64,000 bases of DNA from Cellulomonas alba. Lineage in GTDB: Bacteria > Actinomycetota > Actinomycetes > Actinomycetales > Cellulomonadaceae. The stretch is taken from the NCBI RefSeq assembly GCF_030362835.1, contig NZ_JAUCGQ010000001.1, positions 1,219,461-1,283,460 on the forward strand. Reading direction: 5' to 3'. The notes beneath the pieces are model-generated. The model was not told the origin of the DNA, did no database searches, and worked only from the letters and a program-made list of their open reading frames with translations. Shown here piece after piece: positions 54,383-62,908 of this stretch. Position 1 is the first letter of the stretch. The number at the start of each line of letters is the position of its first letter. The translations under genes were made by a program, and so were the position numbers.

Positions 54383-55369
54383 TCAGTCCTCCTGGCGGCG
54401 CTGGACGAACAGGTACACGAAGCCCATGAGCAGCGCCACGAGCAGGAGGATCGTGCCGACGACGGACGCCTCGGAGTACTTGATGACCGCCGAGCTGCCC
54501 TTGCCGAAGGCCATCGCGTACGCCCACGTCGCGAGCGTCTGGGACGTCCCGGTCCCGAACGTCATGATCCAGATGATGTCGACGACCTTGAGCGTGTAGA
54601 CGAAGCCCAGCAGCAGCGTGATCGCGGTGACCGGCCGTAGCAGCGGGAACGTGATCGTCCAGAACTGCTTCCACGCACCCGCGCCGTCGAGCGAGGCCGC
54701 CTCGTACAGCTCGCCCGGGATGTTCTGCAGCCCCGAGTAGAGGACGACGAGGTTGAACGGGATGCCGAGCCAGATGTTGGCGATCGTCACGGACATCAGC
54801 GCGTGGTCGGCGTTGAGCCACCAGACCGGGTCGATGCCGACGACCCCGAGGAAGCGGTTGATGATGCCGGAGTCGGCGTCCATCATCCACTGCCACGTGG
54901 TCGCCGAGACGATGATCGGCAGCAGCCACGGCACGAGGAAGAGGCCGCGGAGCACGGTCGACAGCGGGAACGCCCGGCGGAAGAACTCGGCGAGCGCGAG
55001 CCCGATCGCGTACTGGAAGACCAGCGAGACGACCACGAAGATCGCGGTCTGCCGCACGGTCGGCCAGAACTGCGGCGAGCTGATGACCTCGCGATAGATG
55101 TCGAGTCCGGCGTACGGCGCCTTGCCCGTGACGAACGTCGCGCGCGTGAACCGGTGCAGGCTCATCGAGACGTTCGTCCAGAGCGGGTACGCGTAGAACA
55201 CGGCGAGGTACGCGAGCAGCGGCGCGGCGAAGGCCAGGCCTGCCCACGTCGTCGGGCGCACGCGGCCGCGCCGACGCGGCGGGGTCGTCAGGCGCGACGG
55301 ACCCGCCGCCGCGGCGTGCGGCGCGGCGGCGGGCACGGGCCCTGATGTCGGGGTTCCCACGGATGTCAC
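54383..55369 (-). CDS. Carbohydrate ABC transporter permease (MalF type)
   Basis: Second permease, 328 residues, with a Pro/Ala/Arg-rich cytoplasmic start (1-40) and six helices. EAA loop: ELYEAASLDGAGAWKQFWTI. GTG start at 55367-55369, six bases after AAGGAGA. A strong stem-loop separates it from the binding-protein gene upstream. Confidence 0.93.
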   Translation of the reverse strand: MTSVGTPTSGPVPAAAPHAAAAGPSRLTTPPRRRGRVRPTTWAGLAFAAPLLAYLAVFYAYPLWTNVSMSLHRFTRATFVTGKAPYAGLDIYREVISSPQFWPTVRQTAIFVVVSLVFQYAIGLALAEFFRRAFPLSTVLRGLFLVPWLLPIIVSATTWQWMMDADSGIINRFLGVVGIDPVWWLNADHALMSVTIANIWLGIPFNLVVLYSGLQNIPGELYEAASLDGAGAWKQFWTITFPLLRPVTAITLLLGFVYTLKVVDIIWIMTFGTGTSQTLATWAYAMAFGKGSSAVIKYSEASVVGTILLLVALLMGFVYLFVQRRQED

Positions 55370-55387
55370 CGATCGTCTCCTTGCGGG

Positions 55388-55423
55388 GGCGTGGCGGCCC
55401 GTTGCGGTGCGGGCCGCCACGCC
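55388..55423 (-). promoter_or_regulatory. Intra-operon stem-loop between binding protein and permeases
   Basis: Perfect 14-bp stem GGCGTGGCGGCCCG with its complement, eight-base loop, 8 bases after the binding-protein stop. Such structures stabilise upstream mRNA or partially terminate, giving more binding protein than permease. Confidence 0.7.
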
Positions 55424-55431
55424 GTCGTGCG

Positions 55432-56703
55432 TCAGCCCTGGGCGGCCTGGGTGAACGCGTCCTTGACCTTGGACGCGTCGCCCGCGGCGTTGAGGGCGCC
55501 CTGCAGGGCGGTCGACAGGTTCGCCGACGTCGCCGTGTAGTCCGCGCCGAGGTCGGTGGTGCGGCCCTGCGCCGCCTCGATCGCGGCGGCCCACGGCTTC
55601 CACACCGGGTCGGACGCGATCTGCTGGGCGCGCAGGTCCTTGTTCGCGGCGAAGTAGCCGAGCTGCGTCGCGGTCTTCACCTGGTTGTCCGCACCGACGA
55701 GGCAGTTGATCACCTGCTTGGCGAGGGCGTAGTGCGCGGCGCTGTCCTTGTTCTGCAGCGGCGCGAGGACGAACTCACCACCGGTCGGGACGGGAGCGGC
55801 GCCGCCGTCCTTGCCCGGCAGGGCGACCGCGACGGCCTTGAAGTCCGTGAGCTTGGCCGCGGCCTGCGCGAACCACGAGCCGTTCTCGGCGAACGCGTAC
55901 TTGCCCGTCAGGAACAGGTCCCACGACGCCGACTGGTTGTCGGTGATGGCCGACTTGGGGGCGTAGCCCTTGCCGATCCAGTCGGAGACGAGCTGGCCGG
56001 CGGCGACCGCCTGGTCGGAGCCGATGTCCTTAAGGTTCGCACCCGCGCCCCAGAACCACGGGAGGAACTGGAAGACGCCCTCCTCGCCGGTGATGCCCGA
56101 GAACGTGATGCCCTTGTCGCCCGCCTGCTTGACCTTGGCGAGCGCGGCGTTGAGGCCGTCCCAGCTCGTGATGCTCGCCGGGTCGACACCGTCCTTGGTG
56201 AGGATGGCCTCGTTGTAGTACAGGCCGAGGGTGTTCGCCCCGATCGGGACGCCGTAGGCGGTGCCGTCCACCGTGCCGGGGCCGGCCAGGTTGGCGTCGA
56301 AGCCGCTCGTGTCGATGCCGACGTCGGACGCCGGGGCCAGCAGCCCCGACGACGCCGCATCCGGCACGGCCGGGTTGTCGAGCATGATCACGTCGGGTGC
56401 GTTGCCCGCCTTCACCGCGGTCGTGAGGTTGTTGAGCAGGTCGGCCGTCGCGGCCGTGGTCCGCTTGAGCGTGACGCCCGACGGCGCGCACGTCTGGAGG
56501 TACTTCGCCCAGTCCGAGCTGTCGTCGTACTGCGGGTACGGGTCCCAGACGTTGACCGTGCTGAGCGTCGAGCCCGAGCCGGACGTGCCCGTGTCGGTGG
56601 TCGAGCCGCTCGTGCCGTTGCTGCTGCAGGCCGCGAGGACGGTGACGAGAGCCGCCGCGGCTGCGAGGCCGGTCACCCGCTGGGTGCTGGAGGTGCTGAA
56701 CAC
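55432..56703 (-). CDS. Sugar ABC transporter substrate-binding lipoprotein
   Basis: Extracytoplasmic binding protein of the family 1 (MalE/UgpB) kind. Lipobox TVLAAC with Cys26, a Ser/Thr/Gly linker, then NVWDPYPQYDDSSDWAKYLQ, a hinge and the GAYGVPIG-like TAYGVPIGANTLGLYYNEAI. 423 residues. GTG start at 56701-56703. Preferred sugar cannot be read from sequence. First gene of the operon; a palindrome 73 bases upstream is the likely LacI site. Confidence 0.92.
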   Translation of the reverse strand: MFSTSSTQRVTGLAAAAALVTVLAACSSNGTSGSTTDTGTSGSGSTLSTVNVWDPYPQYDDSSDWAKYLQTCAPSGVTLKRTTAATADLLNNLTTAVKAGNAPDVIMLDNPAVPDAASSGLLAPASDVGIDTSGFDANLAGPGTVDGTAYGVPIGANTLGLYYNEAILTKDGVDPASITSWDGLNAALAKVKQAGDKGITFSGITGEEGVFQFLPWFWGAGANLKDIGSDQAVAAGQLVSDWIGKGYAPKSAITDNQSASWDLFLTGKYAFAENGSWFAQAAAKLTDFKAVAVALPGKDGGAAPVPTGGEFVLAPLQNKDSAAHYALAKQVINCLVGADNQVKTATQLGYFAANKDLRAQQIASDPVWKPWAAAIEAAQGRTTDLGADYTATSANLSTALQGALNAAGDASKVKDAFTQAAQG

Positions 56704-56775
56704 AGGAGGTTCCTCTCTGAATCGTGCTGTGTCGTGCCGGGGAGCTGCATGTCCTGACGAAGGGCGCCGAGCTTG

Positions 56776-56787
56776 CGAACCGATTCG
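56776..56787. promoter_or_regulatory. LacI-type operator before the importer operon
   Basis: CGAACCGATTCG, one base from a perfect palindrome and from the site at 57864-57875, located in the 123-bp gap between the LacI gene and the binding-protein gene. Confidence 0.6.
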
Positions 56788-56826
56788 ACAGCCCTGGTGC
56801 GGCGAGGTGCCGGGTGGGGATGGCCG

Positions 56827-57843
56827 TCAGCGGCGGCGGTGGCGCGTGCTGCCTCGGTCGCTGATGACCGGTGGGACGAACCGGACGACGGGCGGACCGG
56901 CGTCCGGAGAGCGGGTGATGCGGCGCACGAGCTGGGCGACCGCGTGTCGACCGAGGTCGTCGGCCGCCGACTCGACGGCCGTGAACGGCAGCGAGAACTC
57001 CTCGCCGAAGTCGCGCGAGTAGAGGCTGACGACGCTCAGGTCGTCCGGCACGCCCACGCCGCGGTCGCGCAGGATGGTCGGCAGCGCGGCGACCGTGGCG
57101 TCGTTGTGCACGATCAGGCCCGTCGCGGCGGGGTGGGCGTCGAGGATCGCCTCGACGCTGCGCCGGATCGCCGGCTGCCGCGACTCGCCGTAGTACGCGT
57201 GGATCTGCAGGCCGTAGCGCGCCGCGCGCTCGATCGCGCCGTCGCGGAACCGCCAGACGTACGAGCCGCCACGCTCGACGACGTGGTGCGGCGGCGAGAT
57301 CAGCACGATCTCGCGGTGCCCGAGCGCCTGCAGGTGGTCGACGAGCATGCGCGCGGCCTCGCCGAAGTCGAGGTCGACGATGTCGAGCCCGGCCGTGTCC
57401 GACGGGAGCCCGATGAGCGCCGCCGGCTTGCGGACCGCCCGCAGGGACGGCAGCCGGGGGTCGGCCGCCGTGACGTCGAGCAGCACGATCCCGTCGACCA
57501 TGTCCGAGTCCGCGATGCGGTGCACCGCCTTCGGACCGTCCGGGTCGGTGACCATGAGGATGTCGTAGCCGAGCTCACGCGCCGCCTGCGAGACCGGGAG
57601 GACGTACTGGAGCATCGCGGGCGCGAACTCGTCGGCGTGGAACTCGAGCATGAGGCCCAGCACCATCGTCTCCGCGGTCTTGAGCGCGCGGGCACCGGCG
57701 TTCGGGGTGAAGCCGAGCTCCGCGATCGCCCGCTCGATCCGGGCACGCGTCTCCTCCGAGATCGCACGCTTGCCGGACAGCGCGTACGACACCGTGCTGC
57801 GGGAGACCCCCGCGTGCTTGGCGACGTCGCCGATCGTGCTCAT
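56827..57843 (-). CDS. LacI family regulator of the adjacent importer
   Basis: Repressor of 338 residues: N-terminal helix-turn-helix TIGDVAKHAGVSRSTVSYAL with hinge helix NAGARALKT, then a periplasmic-binding-type effector domain. The recognition pair after VS is Arg-Ser rather than the Tyr-Gln of LacI. GGAG lies six to seven bases before the ATG at 57841-57843. Sites matching CGAACCGRTTCG occur just upstream of its own start and of the importer, so autoregulation is likely. Confidence 0.9.
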   Translation of the reverse strand: MSTIGDVAKHAGVSRSTVSYALSGKRAISEETRARIERAIAELGFTPNAGARALKTAETMVLGLMLEFHADEFAPAMLQYVLPVSQAARELGYDILMVTDPDGPKAVHRIADSDMVDGIVLLDVTAADPRLPSLRAVRKPAALIGLPSDTAGLDIVDLDFGEAARMLVDHLQALGHREIVLISPPHHVVERGGSYVWRFRDGAIERAARYGLQIHAYYGESRQPAIRRSVEAILDAHPAATGLIVHNDATVAALPTILRDRGVGVPDDLSVVSLYSRDFGEEFSLPFTAVESAADDLGRHAVAQLVRRITRSPDAGPPVVRFVPPVISDRGSTRHRRR

Positions 57844-57862
57844 GCCGTGCTCCGCTTCATCG

Positions 57863-57876
57863 TCGAACCGGTTCGA
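57863..57876. promoter_or_regulatory. LacI-type operator at the regulator's own promoter
   Basis: Perfect palindrome TCGAACCGGTTCGA centred 27 bases before the regulator start; shares its core with the importer site. Confidence 0.65.
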
Positions 57877-57949
57877 AAGCCCTGCGTTTTCCCGACGGCG
57901 GCGTCGGGGGTGGGTGGACGACGAGTCTCGGGACTCGCGTCCGGGACGA

Positions 57950-57965
57950 GTGTGAGCGCTCACAC
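57950..57965. promoter_or_regulatory. Perfect lac-like operator of unknown regulator
   Basis: GTGTGAGCGCTCACAC, a perfect 16-bp palindrome with the core of the ideal lac operator (TGTGAGCGCTCACA). It is 107 bases before the LacI-type gene and different from the CGAACCGRTTCG sites, so another LacI-family protein may bind it. Confidence 0.6.
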
Positions 57966-58028
57966 GACGCGGCGTCAAGGCCCCGGGCGAACCATCTCTC
58001 TGGTGCTGGGCGAACCTCGGCGCGACCG

Positions 58029-58664
58029 TCAGCCCCAGTCGCCGCCGGCGTGGTCGACGACGGTCATGTCGCCCGTCGTCGGGCGGTCGCCGGTCGGGCC
58101 GTAGAGCAGGCGCACGATGCCGTTCGGCGACGCGGCAGGCGGTTCGAGCAGCCGCACGCGCGCGGGCGCGGCCCCGTCGGGGAGCACCTTCTTGCCCTCC
58201 CCGAGCACGACGGGGTGCACCCACAGCGTGAGGACGTCGTACAGCTCCTCCGCGAGCAGCGTCTGCACGAGGTCGACGCTGCCGATCACGTGCACGTGCT
58301 CGTGCCGCTCGCGCAGCGCGCCCACCTCGGCGGCGAGGTCCGGCCCGAGCGCCGTCGAGCCGGGCCAGCCGAGGGCGGGGGTACCGCGGCTCGCGACGTA
58401 CTTCGGCACCGCGTTGAACAGGCGGCCGATCGTGTCGTCCTGGTGCGGCCAGTACGCCGCGAAGATGTCGTAGGTCCGGCGGCCGAGCAGCAGGGCGTCG
58501 AGGCCGGCCATCCCGTCGAGCACCCACTGACCGGCGACGTCGTCGATCAGCGGCGCCTGCCAGCCGCCCCACGGGAACGCGCCGGACGCGTCCTCCTCGG
58601 GGCCGCCGGGCGCCTGGGCGACGCCGTCGAGCGTGGTGAACAGGTCGATGTGCACGCGTCCCAC
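58029..58664 (-). CDS. Dihydrofolate-reductase-like / RibD C-terminal domain protein
   Basis: 211-residue NADPH-dependent reductase-fold protein: VHIDLFTTLDGVAQAPGGPE at the start, DALLLGRRTYDIFAAYWP and VIGSVDLVQTLLAEELYDVL, ELWVHPVVLGEGKK-like end. Family members are common, mostly uncharacterised. GTG start at 58662-58664 after GAGGAGG. It is a single gene between the two sugar clusters and on the same strand; no link to them is evident. Confidence 0.85.
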   Translation of the reverse strand: MGRVHIDLFTTLDGVAQAPGGPEEDASGAFPWGGWQAPLIDDVAGQWVLDGMAGLDALLLGRRTYDIFAAYWPHQDDTIGRLFNAVPKYVASRGTPALGWPGSTALGPDLAAEVGALRERHEHVHVIGSVDLVQTLLAEELYDVLTLWVHPVVLGEGKKVLPDGAAPARVRLLEPPAASPNGIVRLLYGPTGDRPTTGDMTVVDHAGGDWG

Positions 58665-58761
58665 GGCGGGGCCTCCTCGCAGCGCGTCGGGCGGACCCGT
58701 CGAGCCTAGCCAGGCACCCCGACCGCGCCCCCGGGCGCGCGGCCCGGGTGCGCGGCCTGCG

Positions 58762-60270
58762 TCAGATGCCGTCGGCGACGCGGCGGTACACCGCGTTCCA
58801 GCGCAGCTCGTTCTCGACGCCGCGGCGGGTGCTGTCCGCGTCGATCGTGACGAGCTCGGTGCGCGTCATGCGAGCCAGGTCCTCGAACGCCTCGACGCCC
58901 ACCGCCGTCGACATCACGGTGTGGTGCGCCGCACCCGCGAGCAGCCACCCCGACGCCGACGTCGCGAAGTCCGGCTTCGGCGACCACACGGCGTGCGCGA
59001 CGGGCAGCCTCGGCAGCGACTGCGGCGCCGCCACCACGTCGACCTCGTTCGCGACGAGGCGGAACCGGTCGCGCATGTCGCTGAGCGCGACGACGACGCC
59101 CGGGCCGGCGTCGGCCTCGAACACGAGGCGGACCGGGTCCTCGCGGTCGCCGATGCCGAGCGGGTGGATCTCGAGGCGGGGGCGGCCGGTGGTCAGCGTG
59201 GGGCAGATCTCGAGCATGTGCGCGCCGAGGATCAGCTCCGAGCCGGGCGTCAGGTCGTAGGTGTAGTCCTCCATCAGTGACGCGCCGCCGGGCAGGCCGT
59301 GGCCCATCACCTTGGCGGTCCGCACGAGCACTGCCGTCTTCCAGTCGCCCTCGGCGCCGAACCCGTACCCGTCGGCCATCAGGCGCTGCACCGCGAGGCC
59401 GGGCAGCTGGCGCAGGCCGCCGAGGTCCTCGAAGTTGGTGGTGAAGGCCGTGAAACCGCCGCCCTCGAGGAACGAGCGCAGGCCGAGCTCGATGCGCGCA
59501 CCGTAGCGCAGCGACTCGTGGCGGTCGCCGTCGCGGCGCAGCTCGGGCACGACGTCGTAGAGGTCCTCGTACTCGGCGACGAGCGCGTCGACGTCGGCGT
59601 CGGACGCCGCGTCGACGGCCGCGACCAGGTCGTTGACGCCCCACGTGTTGACCGAGACGCCGAACCGGACCTCGGCCTCGGTCTTGTCGCCCTCGGTCAC
59701 CGCGACGTTGCGCATGTTGTCGCCGAAGCGCGCGAGCCGCATCGCGCCCATCGCCGCGCGACCGGCCGCGGCGCGGACCCACGTGCCGACCTGCTGCTGG
59801 ACCCGCGGGTCGGTGGTGTGCCCGGCGACGACCTTCCGCGGCACGTCCATCCGGCTCAGGATGTAGCCGAACTCCCGGTCGCCGTGCGCGGCCTGGTTGA
59901 GGTTCATGAAGTCCATGTCGATCGTCGACCACGGGAGCTCGACGTTCGCCTGGGTGTGCAGCTGGAGCAGCGGCTTCGTCAGCACGTCGAGGCCACGGAT
60001 CCACATCTTCGCCGGGCTGAACGTGTGCATCCACGCGACCACGCCGAGGCACGCGTCGTCCGCTCCCGCGTCGAGCACCGCCCGGCGGATGGCGTCGGAG
60101 TCCGTCAGGACCGGCTTCCAGACGATGCGCACCGGGACGTCGGGCGCGGCGTCGAGCGCGGCCGCGACCGCCTGCGACTGCTGCGCGACCTGCGCGAGGA
60201 CGTCCTCGCCGTAGAGGCCCTGGCTCCCTGTGAGGAACCAGATCTCCTTGCCGTCGAACGGGTTCTGCAT
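58762..60270 (-). CDS. araA: L-arabinose isomerase
   Basis: Converts L-arabinose to L-ribulose. 502 residues, the family length. Recognisable: [20 protein letters not shown] at the N-terminus, the metal-site regions [20 protein letters not shown] and [19 protein letters not shown], and histidines in [10 protein letters not shown] and EIHPLGI. ATG at 60268-60270 is chosen over a GTG nine bases upstream that abuts the ribosome site GGAGGA. It ends the araB-araD-araA operon, five bases after araD. Confidence 0.96.
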   Translation of the reverse strand: MQNPFDGKEIWFLTGSQGLYGEDVLAQVAQQSQAVAAALDAAPDVPVRIVWKPVLTDSDAIRRAVLDAGADDACLGVVAWMHTFSPAKMWIRGLDVLTKPLLQLHTQANVELPWSTIDMDFMNLNQAAHGDREFGYILSRMDVPRKVVAGHTTDPRVQQQVGTWVRAAAGRAAMGAMRLARFGDNMRNVAVTEGDKTEAEVRFGVSVNTWGVNDLVAAVDAASDADVDALVAEYEDLYDVVPELRRDGDRHESLRYGARIELGLRSFLEGGGFTAFTTNFEDLGGLRQLPGLAVQRLMADGYGFGAEGDWKTAVLVRTAKVMGHGLPGGASLMEDYTYDLTPGSELILGAHMLEICPTLTTGRPRLEIHPLGIGDREDPVRLVFEADAGPGVVVALSDMRDRFRLVANEVDVVAAPQSLPRLPVAHAVWSPKPDFATSASGWLLAGAAHHTVMSTAVGVEAFEDLARMTRTELVTIDADSTRRGVENELRWNAVYRRVADGI

Positions 60271-60275
60271 GCTCG

Positions 60276-61052
60276 TCACTCCTCCTCGCCCGGCTCCGCC
60301 GGGTTGTGGCTGCTCTGGTGGCCCTGGCCGGGCTGACCGGGCTGGCCGTACACGTTCTGGTACCGCGCGTACAGCGCGTCGATGTCGCGCTGGTCGATGG
60401 GCAGGGGGTCGCCGAGCTGGCGCGCGACGTGGACCGTGCGCGCCACCTCCTCGACCATCACCGCGGCCTTGACGGCGGCGGTCGCGTCGCGGCCGATGGT
60501 GAACGGGCCGTGGTTGCGCATGAGGACCGCGGGGCTGCGCGAGCCGCGCAGGGTCTCGACGATGCCGCGGCCGATCGAGTCGTCGCCGATCAGCGCGAAC
60601 GGCCCGACCGGGATGTCGCCGCCGAACTCGTCGGCCATCATCGTCAGCACGCACGGCACGGGCTCGGCGCGCGCGGCCCACGCGGTCGCATACGTCGAGT
60701 GCGTGTGCACGACGCCGCCGACGTCGGGCATGTTCCGGTAGACGTACGCGTGCGCCGCGGTGTCGGACGACGGCGACCGGTCCCCCTCGACGAGGTTGCC
60801 GTCGAGGTCGCACACGACCATCGCCTCGGGCGTCAGCTCGTCGTACGTGACGCCCGACGGCTTGATGACGAGCAGGTCGGCGCCGCCGGCGACGCGCACG
60901 CGCTGCGACACGTTGCCCGCGGTCCAGACGACGAGCCCCCACCGGGGCAGCTCGGCGTGCAGGCGCGCGACGAGCTCGCGCGCGCGGCGCACGTCGTCCG
61001 CGGCCTCGGGCGGGATGCCGCCGGGCGCCTCGGGCGCTGGCGTGGTGGTCAT
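60276..61052 (-). CDS. araD: L-ribulose-5-phosphate 4-epimerase
   Basis: Class II aldolase-fold zinc enzyme giving D-xylulose-5-phosphate. Features: [20 protein letters not shown], the zinc HTH in [13 protein letters not shown], and RNHGPFTIG with a further zinc histidine. 258 residues, slightly long owing to a short N-terminal and a Gln/Gly-rich C-terminal end. ATG at 61050-61052. A 112-bp gap separates it from araB. Confidence 0.95.
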   Translation of the reverse strand: MTTTPAPEAPGGIPPEAADDVRRARELVARLHAELPRWGLVVWTAGNVSQRVRVAGGADLLVIKPSGVTYDELTPEAMVVCDLDGNLVEGDRSPSSDTAAHAYVYRNMPDVGGVVHTHSTYATAWAARAEPVPCVLTMMADEFGGDIPVGPFALIGDDSIGRGIVETLRGSRSPAVLMRNHGPFTIGRDATAAVKAAVMVEEVARTVHVARQLGDPLPIDQRDIDALYARYQNVYGQPGQPGQGHQSSHNPAEPGEEE

Positions 61053-61164
61053 GGTGCGGGTCCTGTCTGTCGAGATGGTCGGCCGGTGGCGCGTGCGGGA
61101 CAAGTCCCCGGCGTGGGGCCGCCCGGCCGTCGTCGGTAGCAGCGGCGCCCCCGGGGGTGTCTGC

Positions 61165-62772
61165 CTAGGTGGCGTCCACCGCCGCACGCTCGATCGCGAG
61201 ACCGGCGACGTACCGGTCGAGGTAGGCCGTGAAGCCCGCGACGTCCTCGGCCGCCGGCGCGGTGACCTCGACCGCGGCGTCTGAGAAGACGTGGGACGCG
61301 AGGTACCCGGCGAGGTCCTGGTCGGCGGCGGCGTCCAGGTAGGCGGCGAGCACCGCGATGCCCCACGCGCCGCCCTCGCTCGCGGCGTCGCCGACGGCGA
61401 CGGGCACGCCGAGCGCCGCGGCGAGGAACCGCTGCGCGACGCCGCGCGTGCGGAACATGCCGCCGTGGGCCACGAGCTCGTCGACCTGCGCGCCCTCCTG
61501 CGTCAGGACGCGCATGCCGAGGCTCAGCGCGGCGAACGCGGCGTAGACCTGCGCGCGCACGAAGTTGGCGAGGGTCAGCCGGCTGTCGGGAGTGCGCACG
61601 ACGAGGGGCCGGCCCTCGGCCAGCCCGGTGACGGGCTCGCCGGACAGCGTGTTGTACGCGAGCAGGCCGCCCGCGTCGGCATCGCCCTCGACCGCCTCGC
61701 CCAGCAGCGCGGCGAACACCTCGTCGCCGCCCGTCGGGTGCCCGAGCACGGTGGCGAACCGGCCGAACAGGTCCGCCCACGCGCCGAGCTCGCTCGCACC
61801 GTTGTTGCAGTGCACCATCGCGACCGGGTCGCCCGCGGGCGTCGTGACGACGTCGATCTCGGGGTGCACCTGCGAGAGCGCGCGCTCGAGGACGACCATC
61901 GCGAAGATGCTCGTGCCGACGCTGACGTTGCCCGTGCGCGGCAGGACGGCGTTCGTCGCGACCATGCCGGTGCCCGCGTCGCCCTCGGGCGGGCACACCG
62001 CCGCGCCGGCGCGCAGCGTGCCGCTGGGGTCGAGCAGCCGCGCGCCCTCGTCGGTGAGCCGACCCGCGTCCTGGCCGGCCCGGAGGACCTCGGGGAGCAG
62101 GTCGCCGAGGCGCAGCGCCGTGCCGCGGGCCGCGAGCAGCGCGTCGGTCGTGGCCAGCATCGCGGCGTCGTACGTGCCGGTCGCCGGGTCGATCGGGAAC
62201 ATGCCGGACGCGTCGCCGACGCCGAGCACCTGGCGACCGGTGAGCCGCTCGTGGACGTAGCCCGCGAGCGTCGTCAGGTGCGCGATGCGTGCGACGTGCG
62301 GCTCGTCGTCGATCACGGCCTGGTACAGGTGCGCGATCGACCAGCGCAGCGGGACGTTGAAGCCGAGCCGGTCGGTGAGCTCCTGCGCCGCGGGGCCGGT
62401 CGACGTGTTGCGCCACGTCCGGAACGGCACGAGCAGCTCGCCGGCGGCGTCGAACGCGAGGTAGCCGTGCATCATCGCCGAGACGCCGAGCGCCCGGACC
62501 GCGGTCAGCCGCACGCCGTGCCGGCGCTCGACGTCCGCGCGCAGGTCGGCGACGGCCGCCTGCAGGCCGCTCCACACCTCGTCGAGGCCGTACGTCCAGC
62601 GGCCGTCGACGAGGCGGTTCTCCCACGCGTGGCCGCCCGTCGCGAGCACCTGGGCGTCCGGGTCGATCAGACAGGCCTTGATGCGCGTCGAGCCGAGCTC
62701 GATGCCGAGCACCGCGCGGCCGGCGGCGACGGCGTCGCGGCCGCTGCTCTCGCTGCGAGCCTGGTCCGCCAT
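61165..62772 (-). CDS. araB: Ribulokinase
   Basis: FGGY-family sugar kinase phosphorylating L-ribulose. ATP-binding GIELGSTRIKACLI near the N-terminus, the family stretches GTSIFAMVVLE, NNGASELGAWADLFGRFATV and GGMFRTRGVAQRFLAAALG at the C-terminal half. 535 residues. GAGGAGGA lies four bases before the ATG at 62770-62772. First structural gene of the operon; promoter and palindromic operator lie 78-107 bases upstream. Confidence 0.93.
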   Translation of the reverse strand: MADQARSESSGRDAVAAGRAVLGIELGSTRIKACLIDPDAQVLATGGHAWENRLVDGRWTYGLDEVWSGLQAAVADLRADVERRHGVRLTAVRALGVSAMMHGYLAFDAAGELLVPFRTWRNTSTGPAAQELTDRLGFNVPLRWSIAHLYQAVIDDEPHVARIAHLTTLAGYVHERLTGRQVLGVGDASGMFPIDPATGTYDAAMLATTDALLAARGTALRLGDLLPEVLRAGQDAGRLTDEGARLLDPSGTLRAGAAVCPPEGDAGTGMVATNAVLPRTGNVSVGTSIFAMVVLERALSQVHPEIDVVTTPAGDPVAMVHCNNGASELGAWADLFGRFATVLGHPTGGDEVFAALLGEAVEGDADAGGLLAYNTLSGEPVTGLAEGRPLVVRTPDSRLTLANFVRAQVYAAFAALSLGMRVLTQEGAQVDELVAHGGMFRTRGVAQRFLAAALGVPVAVGDAASEGGAWGIAVLAAYLDAAADQDLAGYLASHVFSDAAVEVTAPAAEDVAGFTAYLDRYVAGLAIERAAVDAT

Positions 62773-62848
62773 CAGGTCCTCCTCGACCGTCCGCCGCCAC
62801 GCACCGAGGTGCGGGCGCGCCGCGTCGACGTGCCGGCGCGGTGCTGCG

Positions 62849-62879
62849 ATGTTAGCGCTAACAAATGCAGAGGTGTCAA
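62849..62879 (-). promoter_or_regulatory. Promoter of the araBDA operon
   Basis: On the minus strand TTGACA (62874-62879, perfect -35) and TAACAT (62849-62854) with a 19-base spacer. The palindromic operator covers the -10 region. Confidence 0.6.
62850..62863. promoter_or_regulatory. LacI-type operator of the ara operon
   Basis: Perfect palindrome TGTTAGCGCTAACA over the -10 box, between the regulator gene and araB. AT-rich compared with the surroundings. Binding there would block polymerase. Confidence 0.75.
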
Positions 62880-62908
62880 TCGCGGGGCGGACCGCGGCCG
62901 GCACCCCG

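Noticed and set aside
61148..61157. CCCCCGGGGG palindrome in the araB-araD gap as a terminator
   Set aside because: No loop-forming room beyond the palindrome itself and the genes are clearly one operon; chance in GC-rich DNA.
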